NCBI RefSeq assembly: GCF_038039535.1
Contig: NZ_JBBPHP010000011.1
Location: forward strand, 1 to 64,000
Direction: 5' to 3'
DNA length: 64,000 bases
DNA from: Catalinimonas sp038039535
GTDB lineage: Bacteria > Bacteroidota > Bacteroidia > Cytophagales > Cyclobacteriaceae
Position numbers and translations under genes: made by a program. The stretch's first letter is position 1. Every line of letters begins with the position of its first letter. Below the pieces are notes generated by a model that did no database searches, was not told the origin of the DNA, and saw only the letters and a list, made by a program, of their open reading frames with translations. Positions 24,518 to 34,036 of the stretch are shown here, piece by piece.

Positions 24518-25567
24518 TTAATGCTTTCCTTGACACACCTGATGTACAAAGCGCAGCTTTTCAATCACAGGGGGCGGAATCACAAAAGGGTACATATCCG
24601 CTTGCCCCATACTCCGGTTAATGCTGTTCATCGCAAAAGTGAGCGGCAACCATAAATTGATGATATCGTCAAAGTTTGTCAGCGTGTAGGGATTAATATT
24701 CATGTTGGCATCCATGCTATCATCTTGTTCGGCCGCCTGAGGGGAAACCTGTAAGCCAAAAGCATGAGCGGTTTCCAGAGTGTCCAATAAATGGAGATAG
24801 TGCGCCCAGGTTTCTGCCCAGTCTTCCCAGGGGTGGGCCGTGGCGTACTCGCTGATGTAATTTTCTTTCCAGTTTGCAGGAGGCCCTTGCTGGTAATGCC
24901 TTTTGAGTGCATCCCCATAGTTCTGGCGTTCATCTCCAAACATTCTGCGAAAATCCGATAGAAAATGAGTGTTAGCAATAAGCCGGTCCCAATAATAATG
25001 TCCTACCTCATGCCTGAAATGTCCCAGCAAAGTACGGTAAGGCTCTCCCATTTCCTCACGCCTCTTGGCACGCTCAGCATCATCGGCTTCAGCAATGTTG
25101 AGCGTAATTAATCCCTGATCATGTCCGGTGAGTACTGCCTCTCGCCGATCTGCTTTAAAGTCAAAGGCTAAGCCGGTTTCAGACTGTTGGGCCTTACTGA
25201 CCAGGGGAAGATTCAAGCACAATAAGGTGTAAATCAGACGATGCTTTGCCAGTTCCATCTTTTGCCAGAGCTGTTTATGATTAGCTTCCTGTAAATTAGG
25301 TATCGTATGGTTTAAGCTGCATGCTTCGCAAAAAGGATCGTCCTGATTGGCAGGAACCAACCAGTTGCAAGCCTGATGCTGCATATTCTCGCAGTAGCGA
25401 TACTGTCCAGACTTTCCGGGTAAGCTAAAAATACTGCCGGGCTTAGCGGGTAAGGTGTGCAGTTCCATGTCCTCTGCCAGAAAACCAAGGGTGCTTCCGC
25501 AGCTCTCACAGTGAGTATTTTCAAAATACAACAACTGCCCACATTGCTTACAGGTGAATAATTTCAT
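24518..25567 (-). CDS. Zinc-ribbon putative zinc-binding metallopeptidase
   Basis: A protein of 349 residues with an N-terminal zinc ribbon (C6, C9, C20, C23), then a second four-Cys cluster (YRYC...QHQAC...FCEAC, about 59-83). A catalytic-looking HExxH motif follows at H186-E187-H190 in FRHEVGHYYWD. The later segment EYATAHPWEDWAETWAHYLH probably provides the third zinc ligand. This arrangement matches the family usually annotated as putative zinc-binding peptidase (DUF2248/Peptidase_Mx), of about this length. It has no signal peptide, so it is cytoplasmic. The substrate is unknown. It is a monocistronic gene with about 120 nt to the SUKH-like gene downstream. Confidence 0.85.
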   Translation of the reverse strand: MKLFTCKQCGQLLYFENTHCESCGSTLGFLAEDMELHTLPAKPGSIFSLPGKSGQYRYCENMQHQACNWLVPANQDDPFCEACSLNHTIPNLQEANHKQLWQKMELAKHRLIYTLLCLNLPLVSKAQQSETGLAFDFKADRREAVLTGHDQGLITLNIAEADDAERAKRREEMGEPYRTLLGHFRHEVGHYYWDRLIANTHFLSDFRRMFGDERQNYGDALKRHYQQGPPANWKENYISEYATAHPWEDWAETWAHYLHLLDTLETAHAFGLQVSPQAAEQDDSMDANMNINPYTLTNFDDIINLWLPLTFAMNSINRSMGQADMYPFVIPPPVIEKLRFVHQVCQGKH

Positions 25568-25833
25568 ATGGCTAAAAAAATTGAAGGCCTATAAAGTAAA
25601 TACTTAATATAAGCGGGAAATCTCAGATTAAGTTTTGGGTTTGCAGCAATTATTTTCAGTGGGTAAATGCTCTTTTCTGAAGGTATATCGGGAAGGTTAA
25701 GTGATAGCTTTGAAGAAGGCAGGCATCTTAAGTGGTACTGAATGTATGAGGAAATAAAGCTCAGTGCAGGTGAGAATATAGGGGAGTGACATCATATACT
25801 TCTCACCTGCTGCAATATAAAATATTTGCTTCC

Positions 25834-27123
25834 TTAAAGTTGAAAGCCCAGCACCATGATATCATCTATCTGATCCTGGCTGCCTGTCCAGGAGCGAACC
25901 ACTTCTTCCAGTGCCCTGCCTTGCTCCCGAATGGGTAACTGATTGGTGCGGACAAGTAGAGATCTAAGCTCTTTTTTGCCAAACTTTGAAGAACCTATGC
26001 CTCCAAACTGATCCTGCAACCCGTCAGACAGAAGATAATAAGAGGTGTCTTTTTCCATTGAAAGCTTATGTTGAACATACGCTCTGTGCCTACCCACCTT
26101 AAAAGTACCCCCTACACCATGTTTGTAACCTTCAAGCGTTTCCAGTTGCTGCTCTTTAACACTGTATAGAGGTCTGCCAGCTCCGGAGAAGACAAGCTCA
26201 TGGGATTGAAGGTTGATACGGCATAAGACTATCTCCATACCATCACGGTTGTCTCCTTCCTCCTGACGCAGCGCATAGACAATGCGTTCATGCAGTTCAT
26301 TAAGGATGTATGCGGGTTCCAGAATATTTCTCTGGAGGATGATTTCGTTAAGCAACTCGTGTCCGATAGCACTCATAAATGCGCCTGGTACGCCATGTCC
26401 GGTACAGTCCACTGCGGCCAGAAATAAATTATCTTCCAGCTTTACACAGTAGTAAAAATCACCGCTCAGTACTTCTTTGGGCATAAGCAGAGTAAAACTG
26501 TTGGGCAGATAGGTGTGGATATACTGTTGGGTAGGCAACATGGCCTGCTGTATCCTTTGTCCATAATTTATGCTATCCATGATGCGCTTACGTTGCTTCT
26601 CCAACTGTGCATTCGCCTCTTCCATTTCTTTTATTTTCAAGGACAGTTCCATCTGCTTGATGACCTGCTTGCCCAAGGTTCTTAGTGCGAACCTTTGTTG
26701 CTCCGTAAGGGCACGTGGTCGCTGGTCCAGAACACACAAAGTACCAAGATTGTAACCATCAGGAGTCCGAAGTGTAATGCCGGCATAAAAGCGAAAACCA
26801 TTTTGAGCGCTTACCAGAGGATTGTCATGGAAGCGTTCGTCTTCTAAGGTGTTAGGAATCTCCATGATTTCTTCATCATGGATGGTATGGGCACAGAAGG
26901 CGATTTCCCGAGGCATTTCCCGACATTCCATGCCAACTTTTGCTTTAAACCATTGTCGCTCGTGGTCTACAAAAGAGACCAGAGAGACAGGCGTATCGCA
27001 AATCTGGGAGGCTAATAGGGCTAATTCGTCATAATCTTTTTCAAAAGCACTGTCAAGGATATTATAGCGCGCCAATGCGGCTAACCTTTTTTTTTCATTT
27101 CGGGGCCGTGAGGCGGAGATCAT
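25834..27123 (-). CDS. GAF-domain PP2C/SpoIIE-type serine phosphatase
   Basis: A cytoplasmic protein of 429 residues. A GAF sensor domain (about 20-165, opening ARYNILDSAFEKDYDELALLASQICDTPVSLVSFVD) is followed by a coiled-coil linker (about 165-195, KIKEMEEANAQLEKQRKRI). The SpoIIE/PP2C catalytic domain covers about 200-429. Metal-binding motifs are visible: LSGDFYY, VDCTGHGVPGAFMS, LLSDGL and DDIMVLGF. Such proteins dephosphorylate anti-sigma-factor antagonists or similar partners in response to a ligand or redox state sensed by GAF. No partner-switching partner (STAS or HATPase anti-sigma) is encoded nearby. Single-gene unit. Confidence 0.9.
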   Translation of the reverse strand: MISASRPRNEKKRLAALARYNILDSAFEKDYDELALLASQICDTPVSLVSFVDHERQWFKAKVGMECREMPREIAFCAHTIHDEEIMEIPNTLEDERFHDNPLVSAQNGFRFYAGITLRTPDGYNLGTLCVLDQRPRALTEQQRFALRTLGKQVIKQMELSLKIKEMEEANAQLEKQRKRIMDSINYGQRIQQAMLPTQQYIHTYLPNSFTLLMPKEVLSGDFYYCVKLEDNLFLAAVDCTGHGVPGAFMSAIGHELLNEIILQRNILEPAYILNELHERIVYALRQEEGDNRDGMEIVLCRINLQSHELVFSGAGRPLYSVKEQQLETLEGYKHGVGGTFKVGRHRAYVQHKLSMEKDTSYYLLSDGLQDQFGGIGSSKFGKKELRSLLVRTNQLPIREQGRALEEVVRSWTGSQDQIDDIMVLGFQL

Positions 27124-27346
27124 AAGTGAAAGAGTAATAGTGGAATGATATAAAAAAGTAAAAATATGCTTCCAAAGCTTAATAAAAGATTCAAAAGTAG
27201 GGAGATGTTACCTGTGTAATGGCAGGAAAAAAGGAAATAAAAAAGGCTTAAAAGTGGGTAGCTCACAACATTTTAGGCAGGGGGTTCCAATCCAAAAACA
27301 ATACATTCTATGCATACGCTACCTATTACCTCAGATGCTTCGTGGA

Positions 27347-28207
27347 TTATTTGAATTCTGCCATGACAGGCAAATGGTCACTTAAAGCAAAAGAGCGCTC
27401 ATCCAGGAGGTTAGTGCGAAAGTTGCCTTCATACAAAACTTTACAGCGCAACAGCCTTTTACCCAACGACTCATTTACCCAAATGTAGTCTACCGTCCGG
27501 TTGGGGACAGTGCTCTTAATGGTATTCTGTTGTTCTACTCCTTTAGCCATATAACAGTCTTTGAGGCCTGCTTCTTGCCATCGCGTATATTCATTTTGTA
27601 TTGGCTCATGATTGAGATCCCCCTGGAAGATAAAGTTGCGCTTTTCTTGTGCATCGGCGTCAATTACTTTCAGCACTTCTTTTACCTCCTGCTCACGAAT
27701 GGCATCATCACTGGGATGCAAATGGGCGCTATAGATCATCAGTTCTTCATCATCAGTTTTGAGCAGTGCCTTGCCCCAATGCCGGGAAAAAAGAGCTCCG
27801 GCTTCTTTCCTTTCCACCAAAGGGCAGTTTTGGGTGGAGACAATGTCAAATTTAGTCAGCAAGGCCCCCGGAAATCCGCCGGGAAAATAAGTGTAGTGCA
27901 TGTCTAGTTTTTGGGCCACTTTGCTCACCTCACTTTCAGCAGGCGCTTCCTGAAAAGTGATGATATCGGGGCGATATAAGGCTAACTCTAATGCTATCCT
28001 TTCGGGCATTTGAGCGCGCACATCTTTCAAAATAAACTGAGTATCATCTGTCTTGGGATAGCCCTGAAAGGCATATACGTTATAGGTGATGGTGGTAATC
28101 TTTTTTTTAGGGAACCATTGCCAATTTCTGGCTGACAATGTGCCGGATGCTATAGCTAATGGGGTTAGGGTGAATAATGTCTTTTCAATAAATTTTCGTC
28201 TTTTCAT
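27347..28207 (-). CDS. Exported endonuclease/exonuclease/phosphatase (EEP) family enzyme
   Basis: A protein of 286 residues with a Tat-like or Sec signal (MKRRKFIEKTLFTLTPLAIAS). The EEP-fold motifs are in order: TYNVYAF, IITFQEAP (metal-binding Glu), IYSAHLHPSD (catalytic His), FQGDLNHEP (Asp/Asn), VDYIWV and ALSDHLPVMAEF (final Asp-His). These enzymes are Mg-dependent phosphodiesterases or phosphatases acting on nucleic acids, phosphoinositides or sphingomyelin-like lipids. Being exported, a phospholipid or extracellular DNA substrate is more likely than a role in DNA repair, but this is inference. Single-gene unit. Confidence 0.87.
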   Translation of the reverse strand: MKRRKFIEKTLFTLTPLAIASGTLSARNWQWFPKKKITTITYNVYAFQGYPKTDDTQFILKDVRAQMPERIALELALYRPDIITFQEAPAESEVSKVAQKLDMHYTYFPGGFPGALLTKFDIVSTQNCPLVERKEAGALFSRHWGKALLKTDDEELMIYSAHLHPSDDAIREQEVKEVLKVIDADAQEKRNFIFQGDLNHEPIQNEYTRWQEAGLKDCYMAKGVEQQNTIKSTVPNRTVDYIWVNESLGKRLLRCKVLYEGNFRTNLLDERSFALSDHLPVMAEFK

Positions 28208-28434
28208 AACGATAGTGTAAGTAGCTTTTTACCTAAAGATGTAAAGAAAAGGGCTATCTTAATTGAAATATATACTCGCTTCCACAATTGTCACTCAACT
28301 TATGAGCTTTATAGTAGCAGTATTATACCTCTTTTGGTCTGGCAATCAAAAAATAATAACTTGTATTTTAGAAGCGTGAAGCTTTATCTTATATACAGCC
28401 TATCACACATAAAACTAAGCATACAACCTGAACC

Positions 28435-29616
28435 ATGAAGATTAACAAAGTCACCAGCAAAGTATACCGATGGAAAGGAGAGGTCAAAACCTCCGACACC
28501 ATCTTTGCCACACCCTTAAGCGCATTAACTTTTCAGCCTCCGGCCGGACAGGACTCCCAGGCACCTTTCCGCTTTTTCAGCTGGCTGGTGGTGGAAATAG
28601 AAACCGACAATGGCCTGACAGGTATCGGCAATGCCGGTCTTGCTCCCGACCTCACCAAAAACATTATTGACAGCAGATTAGCCCCGCTCTTAGTCGGAGA
28701 GAACCCCCTGAACACCGAATATCTCTACGAGAAAATGTACCGCTCCAGCATCGCTTACGGACGAAAAGGGGCAGTGCTGGCCGCCATTAGCGCTCTGGAT
28801 ATCGCCCTCTGGGACCTGAAAGGCCAGCAGTTGAAGCAACCTGTATTTATGCTGATGGGTGGCAGAACCAAAGCCTCTATACCAGCTTATTATAGCAGGC
28901 TGTATGCCCGTAAGCTGGATGAGTTGCAGCAGGAGGCCGACACCTACAAGAAGCAGGGCTTCAAAGCCATGAAGCTTCGCTGCGGTTATCCGATGACAGA
29001 AGGTATGGCGGGTATGAAAAGGAATGTGGAGATGGTAAAGGTAGTGAGGGACACGGTGGGGGATGAAGTTGATGTGATGCTGGATGCCTACATGGGCTTC
29101 AACTTCGCTTATGCTAAGCGATTCTTGAAAGCCCTGGAACCCTACAACCTCCGCTGGGTGGAGGAACTGCTGCTGCCCGACGAAGTGTCCAACTTTGCCA
29201 AACTGAAGCAGACAACCGATATTCCCATCTCCGGAGGAGAACATGAGTTTGGCCGCTATGGCTTTCATGAGTTGTTGCAGGCCAACGCCCTGGACATCAT
29301 ACAGTTTGATACCAACCGGGTGGGTGGCTTTACCGAAGCCCACAGAATTTGTCATATGGCAGAGGTATACGGCGTAGAAGTGATCCCCCACGGAGGGCAG
29401 ATGCACAACCTGCATGTGGTGATGAGTTCATTTGCCAGCCCGATGGCTGAGTACTTTCCTAAAACACCGGTTGAAGTAGGCAATGAGCTTTTCTGGTATA
29501 TCTTTGAGGGTGAAGCCGTAGCAGAAAACGGTCAGCTTCAACTGGACGATCACAAATCCGGTATGGGATTGACTTTGAAAACGGAAGGCCTGGAGAATTT
29601 TGAAATCATAACATAA
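28435..29616 (+). CDS. Enolase-superfamily sugar-acid dehydratase (mandelate racemase/MLE family)
   Basis: A protein of 393 residues. The N-terminal capping domain (about 1-125) is followed by the barrel, with Mg ligands recognisable at LDAYMGF (Asp), RWVEELL (Glu) and SGGEHEFG (Glu). A catalytic base region lies at AMKLRCG (Lys) and a catalytic His in VIPHGGQMHN. The sequence around PYNLRWVEE and VIPHG resembles L-rhamnonate dehydratase and related acid-sugar dehydratases, which convert an aldonate to a 2-keto-3-deoxy-aldonate. The exact substrate cannot be read. The next gene encodes an AraD1/GguC-type protein, which fits a sugar-acid breakdown route. Confidence 0.87.
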   Translation: MKINKVTSKVYRWKGEVKTSDTIFATPLSALTFQPPAGQDSQAPFRFFSWLVVEIETDNGLTGIGNAGLAPDLTKNIIDSRLAPLLVGENPLNTEYLYEKMYRSSIAYGRKGAVLAAISALDIALWDLKGQQLKQPVFMLMGGRTKASIPAYYSRLYARKLDELQQEADTYKKQGFKAMKLRCGYPMTEGMAGMKRNVEMVKVVRDTVGDEVDVMLDAYMGFNFAYAKRFLKALEPYNLRWVEELLLPDEVSNFAKLKQTTDIPISGGEHEFGRYGFHELLQANALDIIQFDTNRVGGFTEAHRICHMAEVYGVEVIPHGGQMHNLHVVMSSFASPMAEYFPKTPVEVGNELFWYIFEGEAVAENGQLQLDDHKSGMGLTLKTEGLENFEIIT

Positions 29617-29634
29617 GTAGCTAACAGTTACTCG

Positions 29635-29717
29635 CTTCAGTTTCTAACTGAAGTGGACAAATGAAGCAAAGTCTCAGACTTTGTCCTCATTCATGATTTC
29701 AGTCTTGAAGACTGAAA
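29635..29717. repeat. Cluster of three palindromes
   Basis: Three separate near-perfect palindromes occur in a row: 29635-29653 (CTTCAGTT/AACTGAAG), 29667-29683 (CAAAGTCT/AGACTTTG) and 29697-29717 (TTTCAGTCTT/AAGACTGAAA). None has a terminator-like T run. The cluster could be a REP-like repeat or an RNA processing/attenuation region between the two sugar-acid genes. Confidence 0.7.
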
Positions 29718-29827
29718 CCAGTTTTTAGTGTAATGTAAATAAGTCTTCATACTTAACTAAGCTCAAAATGATACTTGAAGAACTTATGAGACAGCACCTT
29801 AGCAAATAAACACTAGCCAATCAAACC

Positions 29828-30838
29828 ATGACGAATATGACACACCTGGTCCAGATACAGCATCCTCAGCAGGGCAGGAGAGTAGCTTTGGTAAAAGAAC
29901 CTCAGTTGGTACTGCTAAACCATCTCCCTTCGGTATACGAACTGGCACAAAAAGCGATAAAAGCAGGAAATACTATGCAGCACTCCATAGAGGCCAGCCT
30001 GAGCAAAGAGACACTTGATTATGATGCGATCTATCAGGGCAAATCTGACTGGAAGCTTTTACCGGCCTTTGATCACCCTGACAATCCTGCCGCCTGCATC
30101 GTGGCAGGTACCGGGCTGACCCATAAAAGCAGTGCCCTCAACCGGCAGAGCATGCATCAGGCCGAGCAGAATGCCCTTACGGATAGTATGCAGATGTACC
30201 AGTGGGGCTTGGAGGGTGGTAGGCCGGCTGAGGGCAACATAGGTGTGCAACCGGAGTGGTTCTACAAAGGACAGGGCGATATACTGCGTGCGCATGGCGA
30301 GCCGCTGGAAGTACCTTCTTTTGGCGATGATGGGGGAGAAGAACCGGAGGTAGCCGGTATCTATGTGGTGGATGAGCAGGGTAATCCCCGCAGGGTGGGC
30401 TACTGCACTGCCAATGAGTTCTCCGACCATAAGATGGAGAAAAAGAATTATCTCTATCTGGCGCCTTCCAAGCTGCGGCAGTGTGCGATCGGTCCCGAAC
30501 TGGTGATAGATCAGGACTTTCAGGATATTGTCGGCACTGTGAATATTTACAGAGAAGAGAAGCTTATCTGGAGCAAAGAAATTAACACCGGAGAGAAGCA
30601 TATGGCTCATAGCCTGGCCAATCTGGAGTACCATCATTTCAAATATCCGGGACACAGACAGCCCTTTCAGGCGCATGTACATTTCTTTGGTGCCGATGCC
30701 TTCAGCTTCGGAGAGCAGATTCAACTGGAACAGCACGACCTGATGGAAGTACATTGGAAAGGCATGGGCAGAGCCTTGAAAAATCCGCTGAACATAGTAC
30801 AGGAGGAAGAAAAATTAATTCGTGTCCAGAATATATAG
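29828..30838 (+). CDS. AraD1/GguC family protein (FAH-fold)
   Basis: A protein of 336 residues resembling the AraD1/GguC family of fumarylacetoacetate-hydrolase-fold proteins. Typical segments are IVAGTGLTHKSSALNRQSMH, PEWFYKGQGDILRAHGEPL, EEPEVAGIYVVDEQGNPRRVGYCTANEFSDH and RQCAIGPELV. The FAH-type metal site is expected in the E-x-E...D region near the middle (GEEPEVAG). Some members act as L-2-keto-3-deoxyarabonate dehydratases in non-phosphorylative pentose oxidation. Together with the upstream dehydratase this suggests consecutive steps on a sugar acid. A 211-nt spacer with three palindromes separates the genes, so co-transcription is likely but not certain. Confidence 0.83.
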   Translation: MTNMTHLVQIQHPQQGRRVALVKEPQLVLLNHLPSVYELAQKAIKAGNTMQHSIEASLSKETLDYDAIYQGKSDWKLLPAFDHPDNPAACIVAGTGLTHKSSALNRQSMHQAEQNALTDSMQMYQWGLEGGRPAEGNIGVQPEWFYKGQGDILRAHGEPLEVPSFGDDGGEEPEVAGIYVVDEQGNPRRVGYCTANEFSDHKMEKKNYLYLAPSKLRQCAIGPELVIDQDFQDIVGTVNIYREEKLIWSKEINTGEKHMAHSLANLEYHHFKYPGHRQPFQAHVHFFGADAFSFGEQIQLEQHDLMEVHWKGMGRALKNPLNIVQEEEKLIRVQNI

Positions 30839-31371
30839 TCAGGAACGCTGAGGAGTTACGCTTTGGGCAATACGCTTTGATTTTACTGATAAATTGGAAT
30901 AACCTTACAGTCAGCATAGCCGCCTGGCTTACCACTGTTATGTAGGTAAATTAGGATAGGGGCGATTGCCTTTGATCTCAAATAAGTACAAAAACCAGAG
31001 ACTGAGGTATGATGGAGAAAAAACGAAGGATCAACGAAAGATCTACGGACTCACCCTGAACCTGCATTATAGGAAATATACAATCATTCTGGGTAGAGAA
31101 ACAAGAGATTAAAAGCTATATCAAAGGCGAATAGGCTCATCATAAATGCGCATATTCAGCTCAAATGCTACACTTATCTCTGTACAGGCTGCGTATTTAG
31201 TCTCAGGAGATATCAAATACTATCCATCAAACTGATGAGAAGGGGTAGGCAATTTGCGATTAGCGCTTTCGTTCTAAGGGTTAAAGCTGATTACCTATGG
31301 AGGTTTCTCTCTCTTTTTCACGATAATAGTATGAAAATATTTATCTTACCGAGATATTAAACTACACAACA
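30839..31371. other. Intergenic gap, no gene seen
   Basis: A 530-nt stretch between two plus-strand genes. A frame without a start codon at about 30962-31112 reads RLRYDGEKTKDQRKIYG... but ends after roughly 50 codons. I see no clear repeat or terminator; the ompH promoter is expected near the right end. Confidence 0.4.
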
Positions 31372-31899
31372 ATGATGATGAAGAAAACAATGCTTGGCTT
31401 GCTGTTAGTTTTTGCAAGCACTAGCGTATTTGCTCAGACAAAAATAGGGTTTGCAGAGGTAAACTATATTCTCAATCAACTTCCTGAAACACAGACTGTT
31501 GATACGCAGTTGCGTGAGTTTGAGACGCAGCTCACTTCCGAGATGCAGACGATGACGCAGCAATTTCAGCAAGACGTTCAGGCGTATGAGAGTAGCGCAG
31601 GCACCATGACAGAAGAAGCTAAAGCAGCAAAAGAGCAGGAGTTACAGGCGCTTCAACAGCAAATTCAGCAAAAACAGCAGGAGGCTCAGCAAAAACTACA
31701 GCAAAGATACACTGAACTGTTAGGACCGGTACGCGATAAGGTGATGGATGCGATTGAAAAGGTAGCAGAGGCCAATGGCTATACCCATGTTTTCTCAAAG
31801 TCAATCTCCGGTAATTTGATTGCGCTTTATCCTGATGTGCAGGATAATAGCTTTTCAGATATGGTATTACAGGAGTTGGGCGTTACGGTAGAACAATAG
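31372..31899 (+). CDS. OmpH/Skp family periplasmic chaperone
   Basis: A protein of 175 residues with a signal peptide (MKKTMLGLLLVFASTSVFAQ) after two extra Met codons, so the exact start among three ATGs is open. The mature part begins TKIGFAEVNYILNQLPETQ, typical for OmpH. A long Gln- and Glu-rich coiled coil (about 45-125, EIQ/QQKQQEAQQKLQQRY pattern) follows, ending in a beta hairpin (AIEKVAEANGYTHVFSKSISGN). Skp-type trimers hold unfolded outer-membrane proteins in the periplasm. It is separate here from the bamA-linked ompH copies usual in Bacteroidota, so it may be an extra paralog. A strong terminator follows. Confidence 0.88.
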   Translation: MMMKKTMLGLLLVFASTSVFAQTKIGFAEVNYILNQLPETQTVDTQLREFETQLTSEMQTMTQQFQQDVQAYESSAGTMTEEAKAAKEQELQALQQQIQQKQQEAQQKLQQRYTELLGPVRDKVMDAIEKVAEANGYTHVFSKSISGNLIALYPDVQDNSFSDMVLQELGVTVEQ

Positions 31900-31945
31900 A
31901 AGATATTTATATTCATTTGCCCGATTCATCAGGCAGAGCTTGGGC

Positions 31946-31990
31946 AAAAAAAAGGTAAGGCGAGTATCATACTCGCCTTACCTTTTTTTT
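31946..31990. terminator. Bidirectional intrinsic terminator
   Basis: A long perfect hairpin (arms AAGGTAAGGCGAGTAT and its complement, minimal loop) flanked by A8 on the left and T8 on the right. It serves the converging ompH-like gene (plus) and M81 peptidase gene (minus). Confidence 0.95.
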
Positions 31991-32013
31991 AAACAATTGA
32001 AATCAGCTTCCTG

Positions 32014-33612
32014 TCAAATCTCATCCGAAGCAGGAATCAGTTTGGCCTCCAGGTCGGGATCTTCCATATCTTTATCCAAAGGGAAGATAGGCCTTTGCAG
32101 CCTTTTGTAGTCCAGACGTTCCAGGTCCTGATCTACTCCGCCAGGGGTAAGTGCCAGCAACCAGTCGGCACGCATATCATAAAGCTCCGGTACCAGATAA
32201 CCAATCTTTACGACCACGATATCGGTCTCTTTGGGGTTCAGCCCCAGATTGGTAAAGTCGCTTTCGTGATGGTAAGGCTTACGCTTTTTGGTAACAATGA
32301 CATGAGCGCTGCCCACCTTCACTACTACTTCGGTTTCGGCATCTCTATCGCCATGTTCAATCGCTTCTATGGTGCCGGCAAGACGTACCGGAGGGGCAAA
32401 GCGGTCGTCCACATTGGCACCGGCAAGTGCGTCTATCTTTCCACCCACACCGACTTCCACTGCTTTTTCCACAAACTCAGGTCCGGGAATAGACGCATAA
32501 ATCAGAGAGGGACCATCCTCAGATTTAAATTCAGGGCGGTCCAGAATCTCTTTCAATGTCCAGGTAACATCCCCGGCCCCTCCGGCAGTCGGATTATCTC
32601 CCGAATCACTGATCATAAACGGCTGCTTGTCACTGACTACGGCCTTGTCAAGGGCTTCGTGCAGAGTAGCCGTGGGGGCTACAAACTCAAACTCATTGCG
32701 GACTTCCCAGAAGCTTTGGGCCAGCTTTTCAGCGGCACTGGTCACTTTCTCCTGATCATCACCGGTTACCATTACAACCCCGTGGTTACGTGGTTCATCC
32801 GCCCAGGGATACCCCATCCAGATGGCAGCGTCAATCACGCCTTCCTGCTGGGTTAGGGGGTCAACTTGAGCATACAAACTTTTGCCCGGCTCTATTCTAG
32901 TACTGGTCTTTTCTCCTGGCAGTAGGATAGGCACGCGTATCCAGGCTTTGTAAGCAGGTTTACCTTTGCCATTTTCCAGTCGGGTGAGCAGATTGTCCAG
33001 CGCTCTCTCTTTGGATTCCAGCGCATCCTCGTGAGGCGCCATGCGGTAGCAGGTAATCAGGTCGCTATGTTGCGCCAGTCGTAAGGAAACATTTCCATGC
33101 AGGTCCATGGAGGTAGAAATGAGGGTTTCTGTGCCTACCACATCACGAATCCTTTTGATATAATCTCCTTCCGGATCATCCAGGCCAACTACGCTCATCG
33201 CTCCGTGTATATCCAGAAACAGGCCGTCATAAGGCAGATTTTCCTCCAGTCTTTCCAGGGTCTGTGTAACCAACGACTCATAGGTTTCGCGAGTCACTGC
33301 TCCACCAGGTATAGACTTGCCCACTACGGTGGGAAACCATTCCGCCCTGTTCCGGTGCGAATTGTCTTCTGATAAAAAGGGATAGCGGTCAAAAACTTCC
33401 TCACCATACCTGGCATGAAAAGCCTCTTCTTCGGTAAGTGCGGGTGAAAATGTACTGGACTCTATGCCCAGCCCGGCAATGGCCACTCTGGGCAACTCTT
33501 CCTGCTGACTTGCTGATTCGGCCTCTTCTCCCTGACTATTGGTTGTGCAGGAATAAAATATTGAGGCAATGAGAAGGTAAAAGGCAGTGGTCAGGTAGAA
33601 AACAAATTTCAT
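32014..33612 (-). CDS. M81 family metallopeptidase (microcystinase C/MlrC-like) lipoprotein
   Basis: A protein of 532 residues with a lipoprotein-type start (FYLLIASIFYSC). The MlrC family motifs are clear: VAIAGLGIESSTFSP at the start of the domain, YDGLFLDIHGAM, STSMDLHGNVS and MISDSGDNPTAGGAGD, which carry the metal-binding Asp/His residues. The family was named for hydrolysing linearised microcystin, but most members act on other peptides or cyclic imides. An exported, lipid-anchored form suggests action on extracellular peptides. The C-terminal 60 residues (YLVPELYDMRADWLLALTPGG) match the MlrC C-terminal domain. Single-gene unit, convergent with the ompH-like gene. Confidence 0.9.
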   Translation of the reverse strand: MKFVFYLTTAFYLLIASIFYSCTTNSQGEEAESASQQEELPRVAIAGLGIESSTFSPALTEEEAFHARYGEEVFDRYPFLSEDNSHRNRAEWFPTVVGKSIPGGAVTRETYESLVTQTLERLEENLPYDGLFLDIHGAMSVVGLDDPEGDYIKRIRDVVGTETLISTSMDLHGNVSLRLAQHSDLITCYRMAPHEDALESKERALDNLLTRLENGKGKPAYKAWIRVPILLPGEKTSTRIEPGKSLYAQVDPLTQQEGVIDAAIWMGYPWADEPRNHGVVMVTGDDQEKVTSAAEKLAQSFWEVRNEFEFVAPTATLHEALDKAVVSDKQPFMISDSGDNPTAGGAGDVTWTLKEILDRPEFKSEDGPSLIYASIPGPEFVEKAVEVGVGGKIDALAGANVDDRFAPPVRLAGTIEAIEHGDRDAETEVVVKVGSAHVIVTKKRKPYHHESDFTNLGLNPKETDIVVVKIGYLVPELYDMRADWLLALTPGGVDQDLERLDYKRLQRPIFPLDKDMEDPDLEAKLIPASDEI

Positions 33613-34036
33613 GTATAGCGTATTTGGTTAAGTTTCAAAAAGCGGGAATATAAAGAAAATTCGGTTTACATAGCTTGAGTAAACGCTTGCTCAGGCTTCC
33701 ATAAGTATGAGTGAATGCTTCTGATCAGTAGTTTTGATTATCAGTTCATTACCTGATAGTTGTAGTATGCAAATGAAATAAGCTATGTGTGATTTTAAAA
33801 TTATATGTGGTATAAATTTACAATATATCGCAAAAATTTTGACTAGAATAATTATTGCAATATTATGTTTACATATTAAGTTTGTCGCTCCCAATAGCAT
33901 TGCCTGGTCCGTTAGGTGATTTCAAAGTGGAGTTTTCATTAAGAACCAGAGGCAGTCATTTTCTTTTTCAGGTAATTTGATACTGTAAGCTATTGATTGC
34001 ATAAAAGTATTATCACCATCTCAATAAAAACTCACA
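33613..34036. other. Divergent intergenic region, no gene seen
   Basis: AT-rich sequence between the M81 peptidase gene (minus) and the multi-TM hydrolase gene (plus). A 69-codon minus-strand frame at 33691-33900 shows no family features and is not called. Confidence 0.45.

Noticed and set aside
28690..29415. Minus-strand frame of 241 codons
   Set aside because: Antisense shadow of the enolase-superfamily gene.
30059..30754. Minus-strand frame of 231 codons
   Set aside because: Antisense shadow of the AraD1/GguC-type gene.
30962..31112. Open frame in the gap before the ompH-like gene
   Set aside because: No start codon, about 50 codons, no recognised family.
33691..33900. 69-codon minus-strand frame in a divergent gap
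   Set aside because: AT-driven hydrophobic composition, no family features, and the flanking promoters need this space.
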